Assembly (NCBI GenBank): GCA_007121535.1
Contig: SKKK01000120.1
Span: 1-43,346 of the forward strand
DNA length: 43,346 bases
From: Planctomycetaceae bacterium
GTDB taxonomy: Bacteria > Planctomycetota > Planctomycetia > Pirellulales > Pirellulaceae
Reading direction: 5' to 3'
Shown: positions 15,932 to 31,527 of the stretch, piece after piece
How positions within the stretch are numbered: position 1 is the stretch's first letter
How the letters are laid out: each line of letters begins with the position of its first letter
The notes under the pieces: model-generated
What the model saw: the letters and a program-made list of their open reading frames with translations, nothing else
Databases searched by the model: none
Told to the model about the DNA's origin: nothing
Program-made: the position numbers and the translations under genes

Positions 15932-17305
15932 ATGGCCAAGACAGCGAAACGATCCCTGTTCCGCGAAACCGCGTTGATCAGCGGGCTGGTCGGCAAAGAC
16001 CAGATCGACCGGGCCATCGCGGCGCTGCAAACGCGTCCCGATGATCTGCCGACGCCGCTGGAGCAGGTGAGTGACGACGAATTGGCGGCTCGGCTGGTCG
16101 AAATGGAGGTCATTACCCAGTATCAAGCGGACCAGCTACGCGCCGGGCGAACCAAGTTGAATCTGGGCCCCTACACCATTACGGACTGGATCGGCCAGGG
16201 TGGAATGGGCCAGGTCTTTAAAGCCGTCCACACAGTCATGGGGCGTCAATGTGCCATCAAGGTGCTGCCGCTGAACAAGTCCACCCCCGAAGCAATCGAG
16301 AATTTTCGACGCGAGATCCGCACGCAGGCCCAGTTGGATCACCCTCATCTCGTACGAGCTTACGATGCAGGGCACGATGGGAACGTCCATTATCTGGTGA
16401 CGGAATACATCCCCGGCACCGATCTGCGGCAGTTTGTCCGAAGGCAGGGACCGCTGAGCATGCAGCAGGCGGCGAATGTCATCGTCCAAGCGGCGCAGGG
16501 GCTCGAACATGCTCACCAACGCGGCCTGATCCATCGGGACGTCAAACCGGGAAACATCCTGGTGACGCCTGATGGGATCGCCAAGGTGTCGGATTTGGGG
16601 TTGTCCGGCTTTATCGACGAAGCCGAACAGGATCCTCGCGCCGGCCGGATCGTGGGCACCGCCGACTATCTTTCGCCCGAACAGATCCATTCGCCGTCCG
16701 AGGTCAGCTCGGTCAGCGACATCTACTCGTTGGGATGTACGCTGTACTACTCGATCAGCGGCAAAGTCCCGTTTCCTGGTGGGACGACGAAGGATAAAGC
16801 TCGGCGACACCTGGAGGAAACCCCTTGGCATCCGCGACGTTTCAATCCGAATGTCAGCGAAGAATTCGTCGAGGTGATCGCGGACATGATGGAGAAGGAC
16901 CCCAAGAATCGCATCCAGAAGGCAGGCGAGGTGGTGGCTCGTCTGGAACCGTGGTCTCGCGATTCTTCGCCGTTGCGTTCGCAACAATTAACCAAGTCCC
17001 CCTGGATGCCGCCCCCGCTGCCGATGGGTGACGAGGGCCTGGAGGAGACCCATCCCAACAGCGATGCCTACGAGGACTTGGACAGTCGTGCGGGCAGTGC
17101 TAGCCAGGTTTCGCAATCCACCGGGGCGTTGGTTTCCAATAAGCAGGAGACCAATCCGATCCGTCGTGTGATCCCTCCTCCGCTGGTTCGGCATCGTCGA
17201 TCCCGGCATGCGACCTTTCGGGCGGTTGCCATTGCTTTGGCGATTTCGATTCCGCTGTCGATGCTTTTCGGGCTCTTCTTGGCCTTGTTGCTGCTAGGCC
17301 GGTAG
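15932..17305 (+). CDS. Membrane-anchored Ser/Thr protein kinase, 457 aa
   Basis: The ATG at 15932 (MAKTAKRSLFRETAL) is preferred to an in-frame start at 15878. Residues about 10-70 form a small helical N-terminal region (LISGLVGKDQIDRAIAAL and VEMEVITQYQADQLRAG), common in planctomycetal kinases. The kinase domain spans about 78-345: loop IGQGGMGQVFKA, K110 in CAIKVLP, catalytic IHRDVKPGNILV with D203, DLGLSG in place of DFG, then GTADYLSPEQ and DIYSLGCTLYYSISGKVPF. A proline/serine-rich linker leads to one C-terminal membrane helix (AIALAISIPLSMLFGLFLAL). There is almost nothing beyond the membrane, so it is not a PASTA-type sensor. The HtrA-like protease begins 167 bp downstream, hinting at a shared envelope role. 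Confidence 0.92.
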   Translation: MAKTAKRSLFRETALISGLVGKDQIDRAIAALQTRPDDLPTPLEQVSDDELAARLVEMEVITQYQADQLRAGRTKLNLGPYTITDWIGQGGMGQVFKAVHTVMGRQCAIKVLPLNKSTPEAIENFRREIRTQAQLDHPHLVRAYDAGHDGNVHYLVTEYIPGTDLRQFVRRQGPLSMQQAANVIVQAAQGLEHAHQRGLIHRDVKPGNILVTPDGIAKVSDLGLSGFIDEAEQDPRAGRIVGTADYLSPEQIHSPSEVSSVSDIYSLGCTLYYSISGKVPFPGGTTKDKARRHLEETPWHPRRFNPNVSEEFVEVIADMMEKDPKNRIQKAGEVVARLEPWSRDSSPLRSQQLTKSPWMPPPLPMGDEGLEETHPNSDAYEDLDSRAGSASQVSQSTGALVSNKQETNPIRRVIPPPLVRHRRSRHATFRAVAIALAISIPLSMLFGLFLALLLLGR

Positions 17306-17472
17306 TTTGCGCGTTAAGCTGGGGACTCTATTCCGGCGACTTCCTCCCCAGTCAAGCGGCTCGAAGCGCAGTACCGATCTAAGTGTTTCGTACCCGATCG
17401 CTCCGAAGGACCGACTGGCAAGGACCAGGTGGCGAGTTGACAGAATCTTCCCTCCACTAGCACGGATCGCTC

Positions 17473-18867
17473 ATGCTTCGACCACTTGATCGCCACGTGA
17501 CCGAATCGCTCCGCGCCTTGGCGCTGACACTGCTGCTAGCGTGCGGGGCGTTAGGCCTCACAAGTCATGTGGCGAACGCGTCTTCTTTGCGTCACAGTCC
17601 AGTGGTCAAGGCAGTGCAAAAGGCACGCCCCTCGGTCGTGAACATCCAGGGCAGGAAGACGGTTCGTGCGGAGCAGGTCGATGCGATCGGCGGAGACCCG
17701 TTTCGGCAGGTCAATGGGATGGGGACCGGGATCATTATCGATTCCCGCGGCTATATTCTGACGAACTACCACGTTGTCGAGAACGTCGAGGTCATCCACG
17801 TCACGCTGGAAGACAAACGGGAATACGTCGGCCATTTCATCTCCCATGATCCCGTGTCCGATCTGGCGATCATCCGCATCGATGCGGGCGATCCATTGAC
17901 AGTCATCGACATGGGGACCTCCAGCGACTTGATGCCGGGGGAATCGGTGATTGCGGTAGGCAATGCGTTTGGTTACGAACACACGGTGACCTGTGGCATC
18001 ATCAGCGCCTTGCATCGCGAGGTCCAGGTGAGTGCAACGCAACGATATCGCGACTTGATTCAAACCGATGCCAGCATCAATCCGGGGAACTCCGGCGGGC
18101 CGCTATTGAACATCGATGGCCAGATGATCGGTGTCAACGTAGCGGTTCGCGTGGGAGCCCAAGGAATCGGATTCGCCATTCCGGTGGACGAGGCGCTGGA
18201 CATCACCGCTCGGCTGCTCAATTCCGAACGCATCGATCAGCGGACGCATGGCGTGATCGGTCGAAGCCACTGGCGCGATGGGAACCCGGCGCTGCTGGTC
18301 ACCACGTTGAAGCCGGCGAGTCCGGCTTCACAAGCGGGGCTGCAACCCGGGGATGTCATCCTAAAGGTCGACGAACAGACGATCCGCCGTCCTCTGGATT
18401 TCGAGCGAGCCGTGCTGGGAATGACGGATGATCGTCCTGTGGTGTTGAAGATCGAGCGGGACGGCCAGGAGCAGATCGTCACACTGCGGATGTCCCAGAT
18501 GCAGTCTGGGGATCTGTTCGACCAGATGGCCTGGCAGATCTTGGGCTTTCGGATGACACCGATCCCGTCCGCCGAATTCCGCAAATTGAATACGCGGTAT
18601 CGCGGAGGCCTGCGCATCACTACGGTTCGCGCTGACAGTGCGGCAGCCGCCCAAGGCATCCGCAGTGGCGACGTGCTGGTCGGGATGCACGTCTGGGAGA
18701 CCATCTCGCGGGAAAACGTGCGTTACATCCTGAACCACCAGGATCTGGAACGCTTCCAGCCGGTGAAGTTCTACATTGTTCGAGGCGAGGAAACCCTGTA
18801 CGGGCACCTGAAATTAGATCGACCTCAGGCGCCGCAGGTTGCCCGACAGACACCGGGACGGGGTTAG
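17473..18867 (+). CDS. Periplasmic HtrA/DegP-like serine protease with two PDZ domains, 464 aa
   Basis: The N-terminus has a signal peptide with hydrophobic core LALTLLLACGALGL, cut near VANASS. The trypsin-like domain covers about 45-240, with the triad H100 (NYHVVEN), D130 (VSDLAIIRID) and S207 (NPGNSGGPL); the spacing is close to that of E. coli DegP. PDZ1 covers about 265-350 (AGLQPGDVILKVDEQTI) and a weaker PDZ2 about 370-450 (AQGIRSGDVLVGMHVW). The PDZ2 carboxylate loop is less canonical. The usual role is protein quality control in the envelope. thiL begins 26 bp downstream, so the two are probably co-transcribed, perhaps with the upstream kinase. No strong Shine-Dalgarno is visible before the ATG. 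Confidence 0.93.
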   Translation: MLRPLDRHVTESLRALALTLLLACGALGLTSHVANASSLRHSPVVKAVQKARPSVVNIQGRKTVRAEQVDAIGGDPFRQVNGMGTGIIIDSRGYILTNYHVVENVEVIHVTLEDKREYVGHFISHDPVSDLAIIRIDAGDPLTVIDMGTSSDLMPGESVIAVGNAFGYEHTVTCGIISALHREVQVSATQRYRDLIQTDASINPGNSGGPLLNIDGQMIGVNVAVRVGAQGIGFAIPVDEALDITARLLNSERIDQRTHGVIGRSHWRDGNPALLVTTLKPASPASQAGLQPGDVILKVDEQTIRRPLDFERAVLGMTDDRPVVLKIERDGQEQIVTLRMSQMQSGDLFDQMAWQILGFRMTPIPSAEFRKLNTRYRGGLRITTVRADSAAAAQGIRSGDVLVGMHVWETISRENVRYILNHQDLERFQPVKFYIVRGEETLYGHLKLDRPQAPQVARQTPGRG

Positions 18868-18893
18868 GGCCCCACGGTCACAATGGGTCCGTC

Positions 18894-19785
18894 ATGGAAT
18901 CCGAATTCCTCCGCTGGCTTGATCGTCATCTTCCCGAGCACCCGCGTTTCCTGCTGGGCCCCGGGGATGATGCCGCCGTGCTGCGATGGTCGGGCGAAGA
19001 CTGTGTCGTCACCAGCGACATGCTGCACGACGGCACCGACTTCGTTTCGGGGCAATCCGATTGGCGACTGGTGGGGCGCAAGGCGTTGGCTGTCAATCTG
19101 AGCGATCTGGCGGCGATGGCGGCACGACCGGTCGCGGCGGTCGTCTCACTGCTCTTGCCTCGACAGGGCGGACTGCAAATCGCCAAGTCGCTGTACGAGG
19201 GCCTGCTGGCATTGGCCGACCAGTTTGATCTGCCCATCGCCGGTGGCGATACCAACTCGTGGGACGGCCCGGTTGTGATCAGTGTCACGGCGATCGGGAA
19301 GACGACCGAGCACGGCTTTTGGCGACGCCGTGGCGCCGTGGCAGGAGATCAGATCCTGGTGACCGGCAGTTTCGGCGGAAGTATTCTGGGACGGCAGTTC
19401 GAATTCACGCCGCGAGTCCACGAGGCGCTGGAATTGGCCACCCGGTACCGCATCCACGCGGCGACGGATGTCAGCGACGGCCTTTCGCTGGATCTGGCGC
19501 ACGTATGTCAAGCCAGTGGTTGCGGCGCGGAGTTGCATCTGGACCAGATCCCGATCTCGGCCGACGCGCATCGATTGGCGGCCCTGCCTACCACTCCGCA
19601 GCAAGCCGCTCTGGACCACGCACTGGGCGACGGCGAGGACTTCGAGTTGATTTTGGCGGTGCCTGCCGAGCAGGCGAAGCGTTTGCTGGACGATCAACCG
19701 CTGGAAGTAGCCCTGACGTACATCGGCCATTTCATAGACCAGCCCGGCTTGTGGGCGGTCGATCGATCGGGGCAACGTCGGCCGC

Positions 19786-19811
<26 letters not shown>
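18894..19811 (+). CDS. thiL: Thiamine-monophosphate kinase, 305 aa
   Basis: ThiL phosphorylates thiamine monophosphate to the diphosphate cofactor using ATP. It has the family's N-terminal start (MESEFLRWLDRHLPEHPRFL), the ATP/Mg motif GPGDDAAVLRW, TSDMLHDGTDF, the glycine-rich IAGGDTNSWDGPVVISVTAIG, and DVSDGLSLDLAHV with a late GDGEDFELIL. Length is close to the E. coli enzyme (325 aa), so it looks complete. It follows the HtrA gene closely and converges on the UvrA gene; the last 26 bp of each overlap. The product cofactor is what the E1 part of the dehydrogenase/KAS III fusion needs, but the two genes are 7.5 kb apart, so this is only a loose link. Confidence 0.92.
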
Positions 19812-26808
<6,997 letters not shown>

Positions 26809-27010
26809 GGGTTCCTGAAGCGAGTCGTCGGGATGGTCGGCGGCTGAAACGCGATATTGTAGCCTGCCGACCAGCGATTCAGAAAGCCGCCGCAGAACCG
26901 ATTGGCGAATCTCGCTACGGCGGATACGATCAAGGGTCACATGGTCGTACCTTGATGGACCTCGATGCGGTCAGGAGTGACACATGGTTCCCGAGAAAGT
27001 TTAGCAGATC

Positions 27011-27776
27011 GTGCGGCAGTTCAGCGAGAACGGTCTAAAGCTGCTGTTGGAGAATCCGCTGAACGTCGTCGATCTGCTGAGACTGAACTCGCCGGACGTC
27101 GTCCAGATGATCGAGCCCGGTCAGTTGCACACTGTGCAAACGACGTTTGTCGCCAGCGACTATCGGCACTCGGCGATGGGAATCGCCGGGCCGGCTGATC
27201 GATTTGGTGGATCTTGGCGAGCACTTCGAGAGTATGATTCCCGCTTTCGAGCCCCTGTTCATCAACTTGCCGGAGATCCCCGCCGAGACGCTTCAGACGC
27301 ACGGCGGCTATTTCGGCTCGGTTTTGCGTCTGGTTCAACAGCGGAACGCCCGCCCCGACGAGTTCCAGGAATTATTGGACCAAGTGATCCAGAACCTGGA
27401 GACGATGCCGGACGCCGAACGCTTGCGCTGGCTGGAACTGCTTTCCTACATCATGGCCCTCGTATATCATGCAAGAGACGCTACCGAGCGGCCAAAACTG
27501 CAGAACACCATCGAATCCTCGGTCCGCACGGACGTACATCGCCAGGAGATTTTCGAGATGCGAAGAACGATTGCCGACGAATTGGAAGAAAAAGGGGCAC
27601 TGAAGAATCGGCGCCAAGTGCTGCTGCGCCAGTTGAATCGGCGATTCGGAAACGTGCCCGCCGCGGTCAGCTCAACCATCCGAGCCACCCACGATCCGGA
27701 GCAACTGGACGAGTGGCTGGACCGCTTTGCAACCGCCGAAACCTTGGACGAAGTGGGCATCGGCACACCCGTCTGA
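27011..27776 (+). pseudogene. Decayed Rpn/PD-(D/E)XK nuclease family (transposase-like) protein
   Basis: A GTG at 27011 opens RQFSENGLKLLLENPLNVVD, then a segment ending VQTTFVASDYRH, the usual N-terminus of planctomycetal Rpn-like proteins. Near 27180 the sense jumps to another frame: LIDLVDLGEHFESMIPAFEP, then FGSVLRLVQQRNA, RRQVLLRQLNRRFGNVP and LDEWLDRFATAETLDEVGIG to the stop at 27774-27776, which is the family's C-terminal half. The core PD-(D/E)XK nuclease segment between these parts (with its catalytic D and E-x-K) is missing, about 60-120 residues by my estimate. So this is an internally deleted, frameshifted copy. Intact members promote RecA-independent recombination in E. coli (RpnA). 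It lies directly upstream of a RAYT relic. Confidence 0.6.
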
Positions 27777-27878
27777 CCTCGCTATCCACTTTCATCCAAT
27801 TCGACCGTACGGCGCCTGTCGCGAACCCGAGTCGTCTCGCCGAAATCTGGCCGGAACGGATTCCGGGAGGGTGCCGGC

Positions 27879-27895
27879 AAAAGGTGCCACCCACC
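27879..27895 (-). repeat. Dispersed GGGTGGCACCTTTT repeat, copy 2
   Basis: AAAAGGTGCCACCCACC on the plus strand; the reverse complement shares GGGTGGCACCTTTT with copy 1 and GGGTGGCACCTTT with copies 3 and 4. It lies about 60 bp before the RAYT relic's ATG, the position expected for a REP-type repeat beside its transposase. Confidence 0.6.
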
Positions 27896-27953
27896 AATCT
27901 ATTGATAGCGGTGATTCTTCGACTACAATACAGGGAAATAGGGGGGGCCAATC

Positions 27954-28292
27954 ATGGGACGACCGATTCGAAGTGAACAGTGTGTGTGTATCGTACATGC
28001 GAGCAAAAGGTGTGTACGCATGACGTTTTTGGCGTGATAGGACGATCGAACGGGTATCGATTACTCGTTTCGCCGCGAGTGGATTCGGCGTCGGATGGAA
28101 GCGTTGGCCTCGGCCTTCGGTATCGATGCTTCGATGTGTCGTGACTTGGTCTGGAATTACAAACGCTACTTTGGCCGCAGTGCGTCTGACGGTTCGCCGC
28201 ACGCGATGTCTGCTGATGCACAACACAGCGGCAAGCGTCATCGCTCGGGTCAACGTCTGGTCCGCGAATGTTTTTCCGTCACAGCCGGATAG
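27954..28292 (+). pseudogene. RAYT/IS200-like Y1 transposase relic
   Basis: From the ATG at 27954 one frame reads MGRPIRSEQC, then KRCVRMTFLA, two consecutive stops (TGA 28035, TAG 28038), and in the same frame DDRTGIDYSFRREWIRRRME and ALASAFGIDASM. This matches the first 60-80 residues of planctomycetal REP-associated tyrosine transposases (R.CVRR.FLCG.D..TG..Y.HRR.WIR.R.E.LA..FGID). The HUH histidine pair and catalytic tyrosine that should follow are not visible; the rest to the TAG/TGA at 28290 is unlike the family. The element is dead. A GGGTGGCACC repeat lies just upstream. Confidence 0.55.
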
Positions 28293-28352
28293 ATGCCGTG
28301 CCGGGCACGGAGTCATGGCCTATGCTCGTTTGCAATTTGACACTTTTCTTGC

Positions 28353-29414
28353 TCAGGGCGAGGGGCCGTAGGCGTTATCCCCGATCGTGGTTCGCAAGCC
28401 GGCTCGCACGGCCTGTTCCGGTCGGGGATGCATGGGGAACCAATTGCGATACACCTTACACATTTCCTCGGGTGCGCCGCGAATCACCACGGGGGTCTGC
28501 GGAGCGCGGAAGGTGTTGTTGTAGATCTCGATCCTGGTACCCGCGATGTCGGTGCCGTCTTTTCGGTCGCGTCCCCCGTGCATGTCAAAGCAATGGCTCA
28601 GCGACGTGCCCAATTCCACATTGTGCCGGGCGATGTAGCTACAGCCGATTCGCCCGGTTCCGGCGATCGAATGACGGTTCCAATCGAACTGATTGAACTC
28701 GATGACCGCCGAAGCCACATTCAAGCTGACACCATAGCCCAAGCCGTTGTATTGACAATGATGGATGAAATTATGGTGGACACGGTGGCCCTCGCCTCGG
28801 TTCAACGAGACGGCACAATGGCCGAATCCGGACACTTCGCAGTTGTCGACCTGCAATCGGTCATGCGAGGTCACGATGCCGCGCTGAGTCGGGAAACGGT
28901 AGTAGTAGGCATGCCCCTCGCCGCCCGGCCCGAAGGCTCGACGGTGATGTTCCAGATGGCGTTTGGGGTTCGGACCCTGAAGACGCAAACCGGTGATCCG
29001 CACGTCGGGTCCGGTCGCCTGGATCATGATCGGCGTGTTCTGAGTGTCGCTGATCAGCAAAGCTCCGGGCGAACGGTTGTGGCCGCGGTCGCTGGCCAGC
29101 GTGACCCCGGTGGGAACTTCCAATACCAGTTGTTCGATATACACCCGCGTCGTCAAATCGATTTCCACCGTACCCGGGATGAAGACCACTTGGCCCGGTT
29201 CCGCTTCCGACAAGGCTTGCAGCAAGCTGTCCAGATCGTCCACCGTCACATCGCCCCGGGTGACCACGGGGACGTACCCTTCGCCGCCACCGATCGGTCC
29301 CCGCTCGTCGGGTTTGGCGCCATAAACCTGGCCCTCGATTTCGATCCACGTGGACTCGGCCGCCGCGCACGGCAGCGTGCACAGAGCGATCAACCAGCCG
29401 TAGGTAATCTTCAT
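28353..29414 (-). CDS. Exported right-handed beta-helix (pectate-lyase-like) protein, 353 aa
   Basis: The ATG at 29414 follows GGAGA with six bases spacing and gives a signal peptide (MKITYGWLIALCTLPCAAAES); a longer in-frame start at 29468 overlaps the upstream gene and lacks a signal. The mature protein has the features of a PL1-like parallel beta-helix: GGEGYVPVVTRGDVTVDDLD near the N-terminus, VFIPGTVEIDL, GVTLASDRG, then rung repeats such as IRITGLRLQGPN, VDNCEVSGFGHCAVSL, VHHNFIHHCQYNGLG and IEIYNNTFRAP. The Asp/Arg set of a true pectate lyase is not clear, so substrate and activity are unknown; binding or cleavage of an acidic polysaccharide is plausible. It is the last gene of a three-gene minus-strand unit after two amidohydrolases (50 bp gap). 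Confidence 0.82.
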   Translation of the reverse strand: MKITYGWLIALCTLPCAAAESTWIEIEGQVYGAKPDERGPIGGGEGYVPVVTRGDVTVDDLDSLLQALSEAEPGQVVFIPGTVEIDLTTRVYIEQLVLEVPTGVTLASDRGHNRSPGALLISDTQNTPIMIQATGPDVRITGLRLQGPNPKRHLEHHRRAFGPGGEGHAYYYRFPTQRGIVTSHDRLQVDNCEVSGFGHCAVSLNRGEGHRVHHNFIHHCQYNGLGYGVSLNVASAVIEFNQFDWNRHSIAGTGRIGCSYIARHNVELGTSLSHCFDMHGGRDRKDGTDIAGTRIEIYNNTFRAPQTPVVIRGAPEEMCKVYRNWFPMHPRPEQAVRAGLRTTIGDNAYGPSP

Positions 29415-29464
29415 CGATGGTCTCCTTCGATTCAAACGAGGCAGCGAAGAAAAACGTCTTACCG

Positions 29465-30241
29465 TCAACTGCCCAGCAGTTCGGCGGCGTTGCGTCCACG
29501 AATCCGATCTTTGAACTCGCCGGGCGCATCCAGCACTTCCAGCTTCAGTAAAGGTGGATCGGGATACTTGAACGGCATGCCGGTGCCGAAGACCAGCCGG
29601 TCTGGTCCCAGGTTGGTCAACAACTGTCCCAGTTCGTTATTCAACAGCGCGCTGATGCGCGAGATCTCGATCCAATAATTGGCCGGCAACCGTTCGCTGT
29701 CTCGTCCCAAGGGTGACCTGCTGTAGCCCATGCCGTTGACCAGCAAAAACCTTGCCTTCGGATGCGACTTGACCAGTTCGGCGATTTCGGCCAGCGGGAT
29801 ATCAGGGACATCGACCAGCCAGCTTCGCTGCCGATAATCTTCGACGCGGATCGGAATCGAGACCAGTAGATGCAGTTCGGTCGCCGCTGCGATCAATTGC
29901 TGGGCACGGGCATCGGTCAATTCGTAGTGGTGCCATTTGGGATAGAGCCTCAATCCTCGTATGCCGAACTGGTCGCAACAAATTTTCAGATCATCCTCCC
30001 AGCCCGCGTAGGCCGGATTGATCACGGCCAGCGGGATCAACCGATCGCGATGTCCGCGCACGGCTTCCTCCAGCTCCTCGTTGCCCGATTGGGCGTTGCG
30101 GTACGTGATCGCGCTGGCACTGGACACCAGCGCCCGCTCGATTCCCTTGGCATCCATCTGCCGCAGTAGACCGTCGGCCGTATTGTGCCGCAACTGCCGA
30201 AAGGCAAAGTGACCCAGGTAAGCATTCACGTCGAACAGCAT
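29465..30241 (-). CDS. Amidohydrolase-related TIM-barrel protein, 258 aa
   Basis: It starts at ATG 30241, four bases after the previous gene's stop, so translation is probably coupled. The N-terminus MLFDVNAYLGHFAFRQL corresponds to the D.[NH]..[IL]G strand of the amidohydrolase_2 family, but the first metal-binding HxH is replaced by NAYLGH. Later strands include IRGLRLYPKWHHYEL, LHLLVSIPIRVED, ARFLLVNGMGYSRS and DRLVFGTGMPFKYPDPPLL. The final aspartate of the metal site is replaced too (GTGMPF for GSDYPH). The missing ligands suggest low or altered catalysis, or a non-catalytic partner of the adjacent homologue. No signal peptide. Confidence 0.82.
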   Translation of the reverse strand: MLFDVNAYLGHFAFRQLRHNTADGLLRQMDAKGIERALVSSASAITYRNAQSGNEELEEAVRGHRDRLIPLAVINPAYAGWEDDLKICCDQFGIRGLRLYPKWHHYELTDARAQQLIAAATELHLLVSIPIRVEDYRQRSWLVDVPDIPLAEIAELVKSHPKARFLLVNGMGYSRSPLGRDSERLPANYWIEISRISALLNNELGQLLTNLGPDRLVFGTGMPFKYPDPPLLKLEVLDAPGEFKDRIRGRNAAELLGS

Positions 30242-30245
30242 TTTG

Positions 30246-31127
30246 TCAGCTCCGCATGGCCAGTAATTGCAACATGTTTTCGCCTAAAATCTTGCGTTTC
30301 TCTTCCGCCGAAAGATCGGCTGACACCATCTTTCCCACCCCTGCCGTCATGGACATGTCACAGCCGAACAACAGACGATCGACTCCGACGGTTCGGGCCG
30401 CCAGCTCGATCATGCCTTCGTCGGTTACGCTGCCGCTGGTATCCAGATAGACGTTCCGGGCATGCCGCAGCGCTTTGATCGTCCATTCCCAATCTCCACC
30501 GCCCCCGATATGGGCGCAGATCAATCGAGCTTCCGGGTAGCGTTGGCCCAATTCCGCCAGATCGCCGCCATCGGAGATGTTGGGCTGTTGGGGAAACGGA
30601 TGATGGATGCGACCGGCGTGATGGAGAATGGGTACCCGCAACTCGATCGCCGCTTCGATCACCGGGGCCACGATCGGATCGGTGCAGACATGTTCGTTAT
30701 ACAGCTTCACCCCGATGAATCCGTGATCCAGGACACATCGCCGAATCTCCTGCACCGCCTCGCGAGAAAACCCCGGGTTGACGTAACTGTAGCCCAAGAT
30801 CCGGTCGGGATAACGCTCGATCGCCGCGACCAAAGCACGATTGCACTCGCGGAACCCTTCGACCGTCGCCGGTCGCTTGGGCGTCAGGATCGAGCAGCAC
30901 AGGCGGTCGATGCCCAACTTGTCCGCTGCTTCGATCAATCGCCGATCCATCTCCAGATGATCCGCCCGCGATGGATGAAACAGATGGGCATGGCAGTCGA
31001 TCACCGGCACCCGTTCGTCCTTCGTCTGGTCCGCTTGGCTCACTGCCAAGCCGCGAACCATGACCCCCGTGGCTGCGGCCGAACCGATCAGTAAACCGCG
31101 ACGCGAAATCTGCAGGCCTGATGGCAT
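30246..31127 (-). CDS. Tat-exported amidohydrolase, 293 aa
   Basis: The ATG at 31127 (MPSGLQISRRGLLIGSAAAT) gives a twin-arginine signal peptide (SRRGLL, then a hydrophobic stretch); an upstream in-frame start at 31259 lies outside any signal context. AGGAA lies about ten bases upstream. The mature enzyme is an amidohydrolase_2 barrel with intact-looking ligands: HxH in VIDCHAHLFHPS, VPILHHAGRIHHP, LICAHIGGGGDWEW and the terminal aspartate in LLFGCDMSMTAG. Such enzymes hydrolyse or decarboxylate varied substrates; none can be named here. It precedes a degenerate homologue and a secreted beta-helix protein in one transcription unit, which suggests breakdown of an extracellular compound. Confidence 0.86.
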   Translation of the reverse strand: MPSGLQISRRGLLIGSAAATGVMVRGLAVSQADQTKDERVPVIDCHAHLFHPSRADHLEMDRRLIEAADKLGIDRLCCSILTPKRPATVEGFRECNRALVAAIERYPDRILGYSYVNPGFSREAVQEIRRCVLDHGFIGVKLYNEHVCTDPIVAPVIEAAIELRVPILHHAGRIHHPFPQQPNISDGGDLAELGQRYPEARLICAHIGGGGDWEWTIKALRHARNVYLDTSGSVTDEGMIELAARTVGVDRLLFGCDMSMTAGVGKMVSADLSAEEKRKILGENMLQLLAMRS

Positions 31128-31391
31128 CTCATGGTTCCTTTCACGACGTTTTGTATCGTATTGTCGACACCGCCGTCGGTTTGTCAAGCAGACGCCTCGC
31201 GCAACTTTGGTGCGGGTCTCACCGCCGACCCCGCGTCGGCGGAATTGTCCACGGGACACCTTGCACCCTCATCTTGAGTGCTCGGGAGGCATCTTGACGA
31301 CTAGCGCTATGCGATATATCATTACCGGATGATTTAGAGCTTCGTCAGGGGTTTCTTGTCAATTAAGGTAGCCTTGCATTGGGGCCGCAAC

Positions 31392-31465
31392 GGGGTCGGG
31401 AGTCGTTTTCGGGCAACGATTCATCATATGGAAGGCGGGGTCTTTGAAAACGACTCCCGCCCCCC
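31392..31465. repeat. 74-bp inverted-repeat element, copy B
   Basis: It starts GGGGTCGGGAGTCGTTTTCG and ends AAAACGACTCCCGCCCCC, with arms of about 18-20 bp, the same length as copy A (1663-1736) and in the opposite orientation. It lies downstream of the oxidase subunit I gene and about 265 bp upstream of the amidohydrolase start. The rest of the gap (31128-31391) shows nothing coding. Confidence 0.8.
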
Positions 31466-31527
31466 TTTCGCCCCGTCGGCCGCGCGTAAGCCGCCACGTT
31501 CCGACTGGGAGCTATGGCCCTTCGAGT

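Noticed and set aside
28428-29678. 416-codon plus frame opposite the beta-helix gene
   Set aside because: The minus frame has a signal peptide, Shine-Dalgarno and beta-helix rungs; the plus frame has none.
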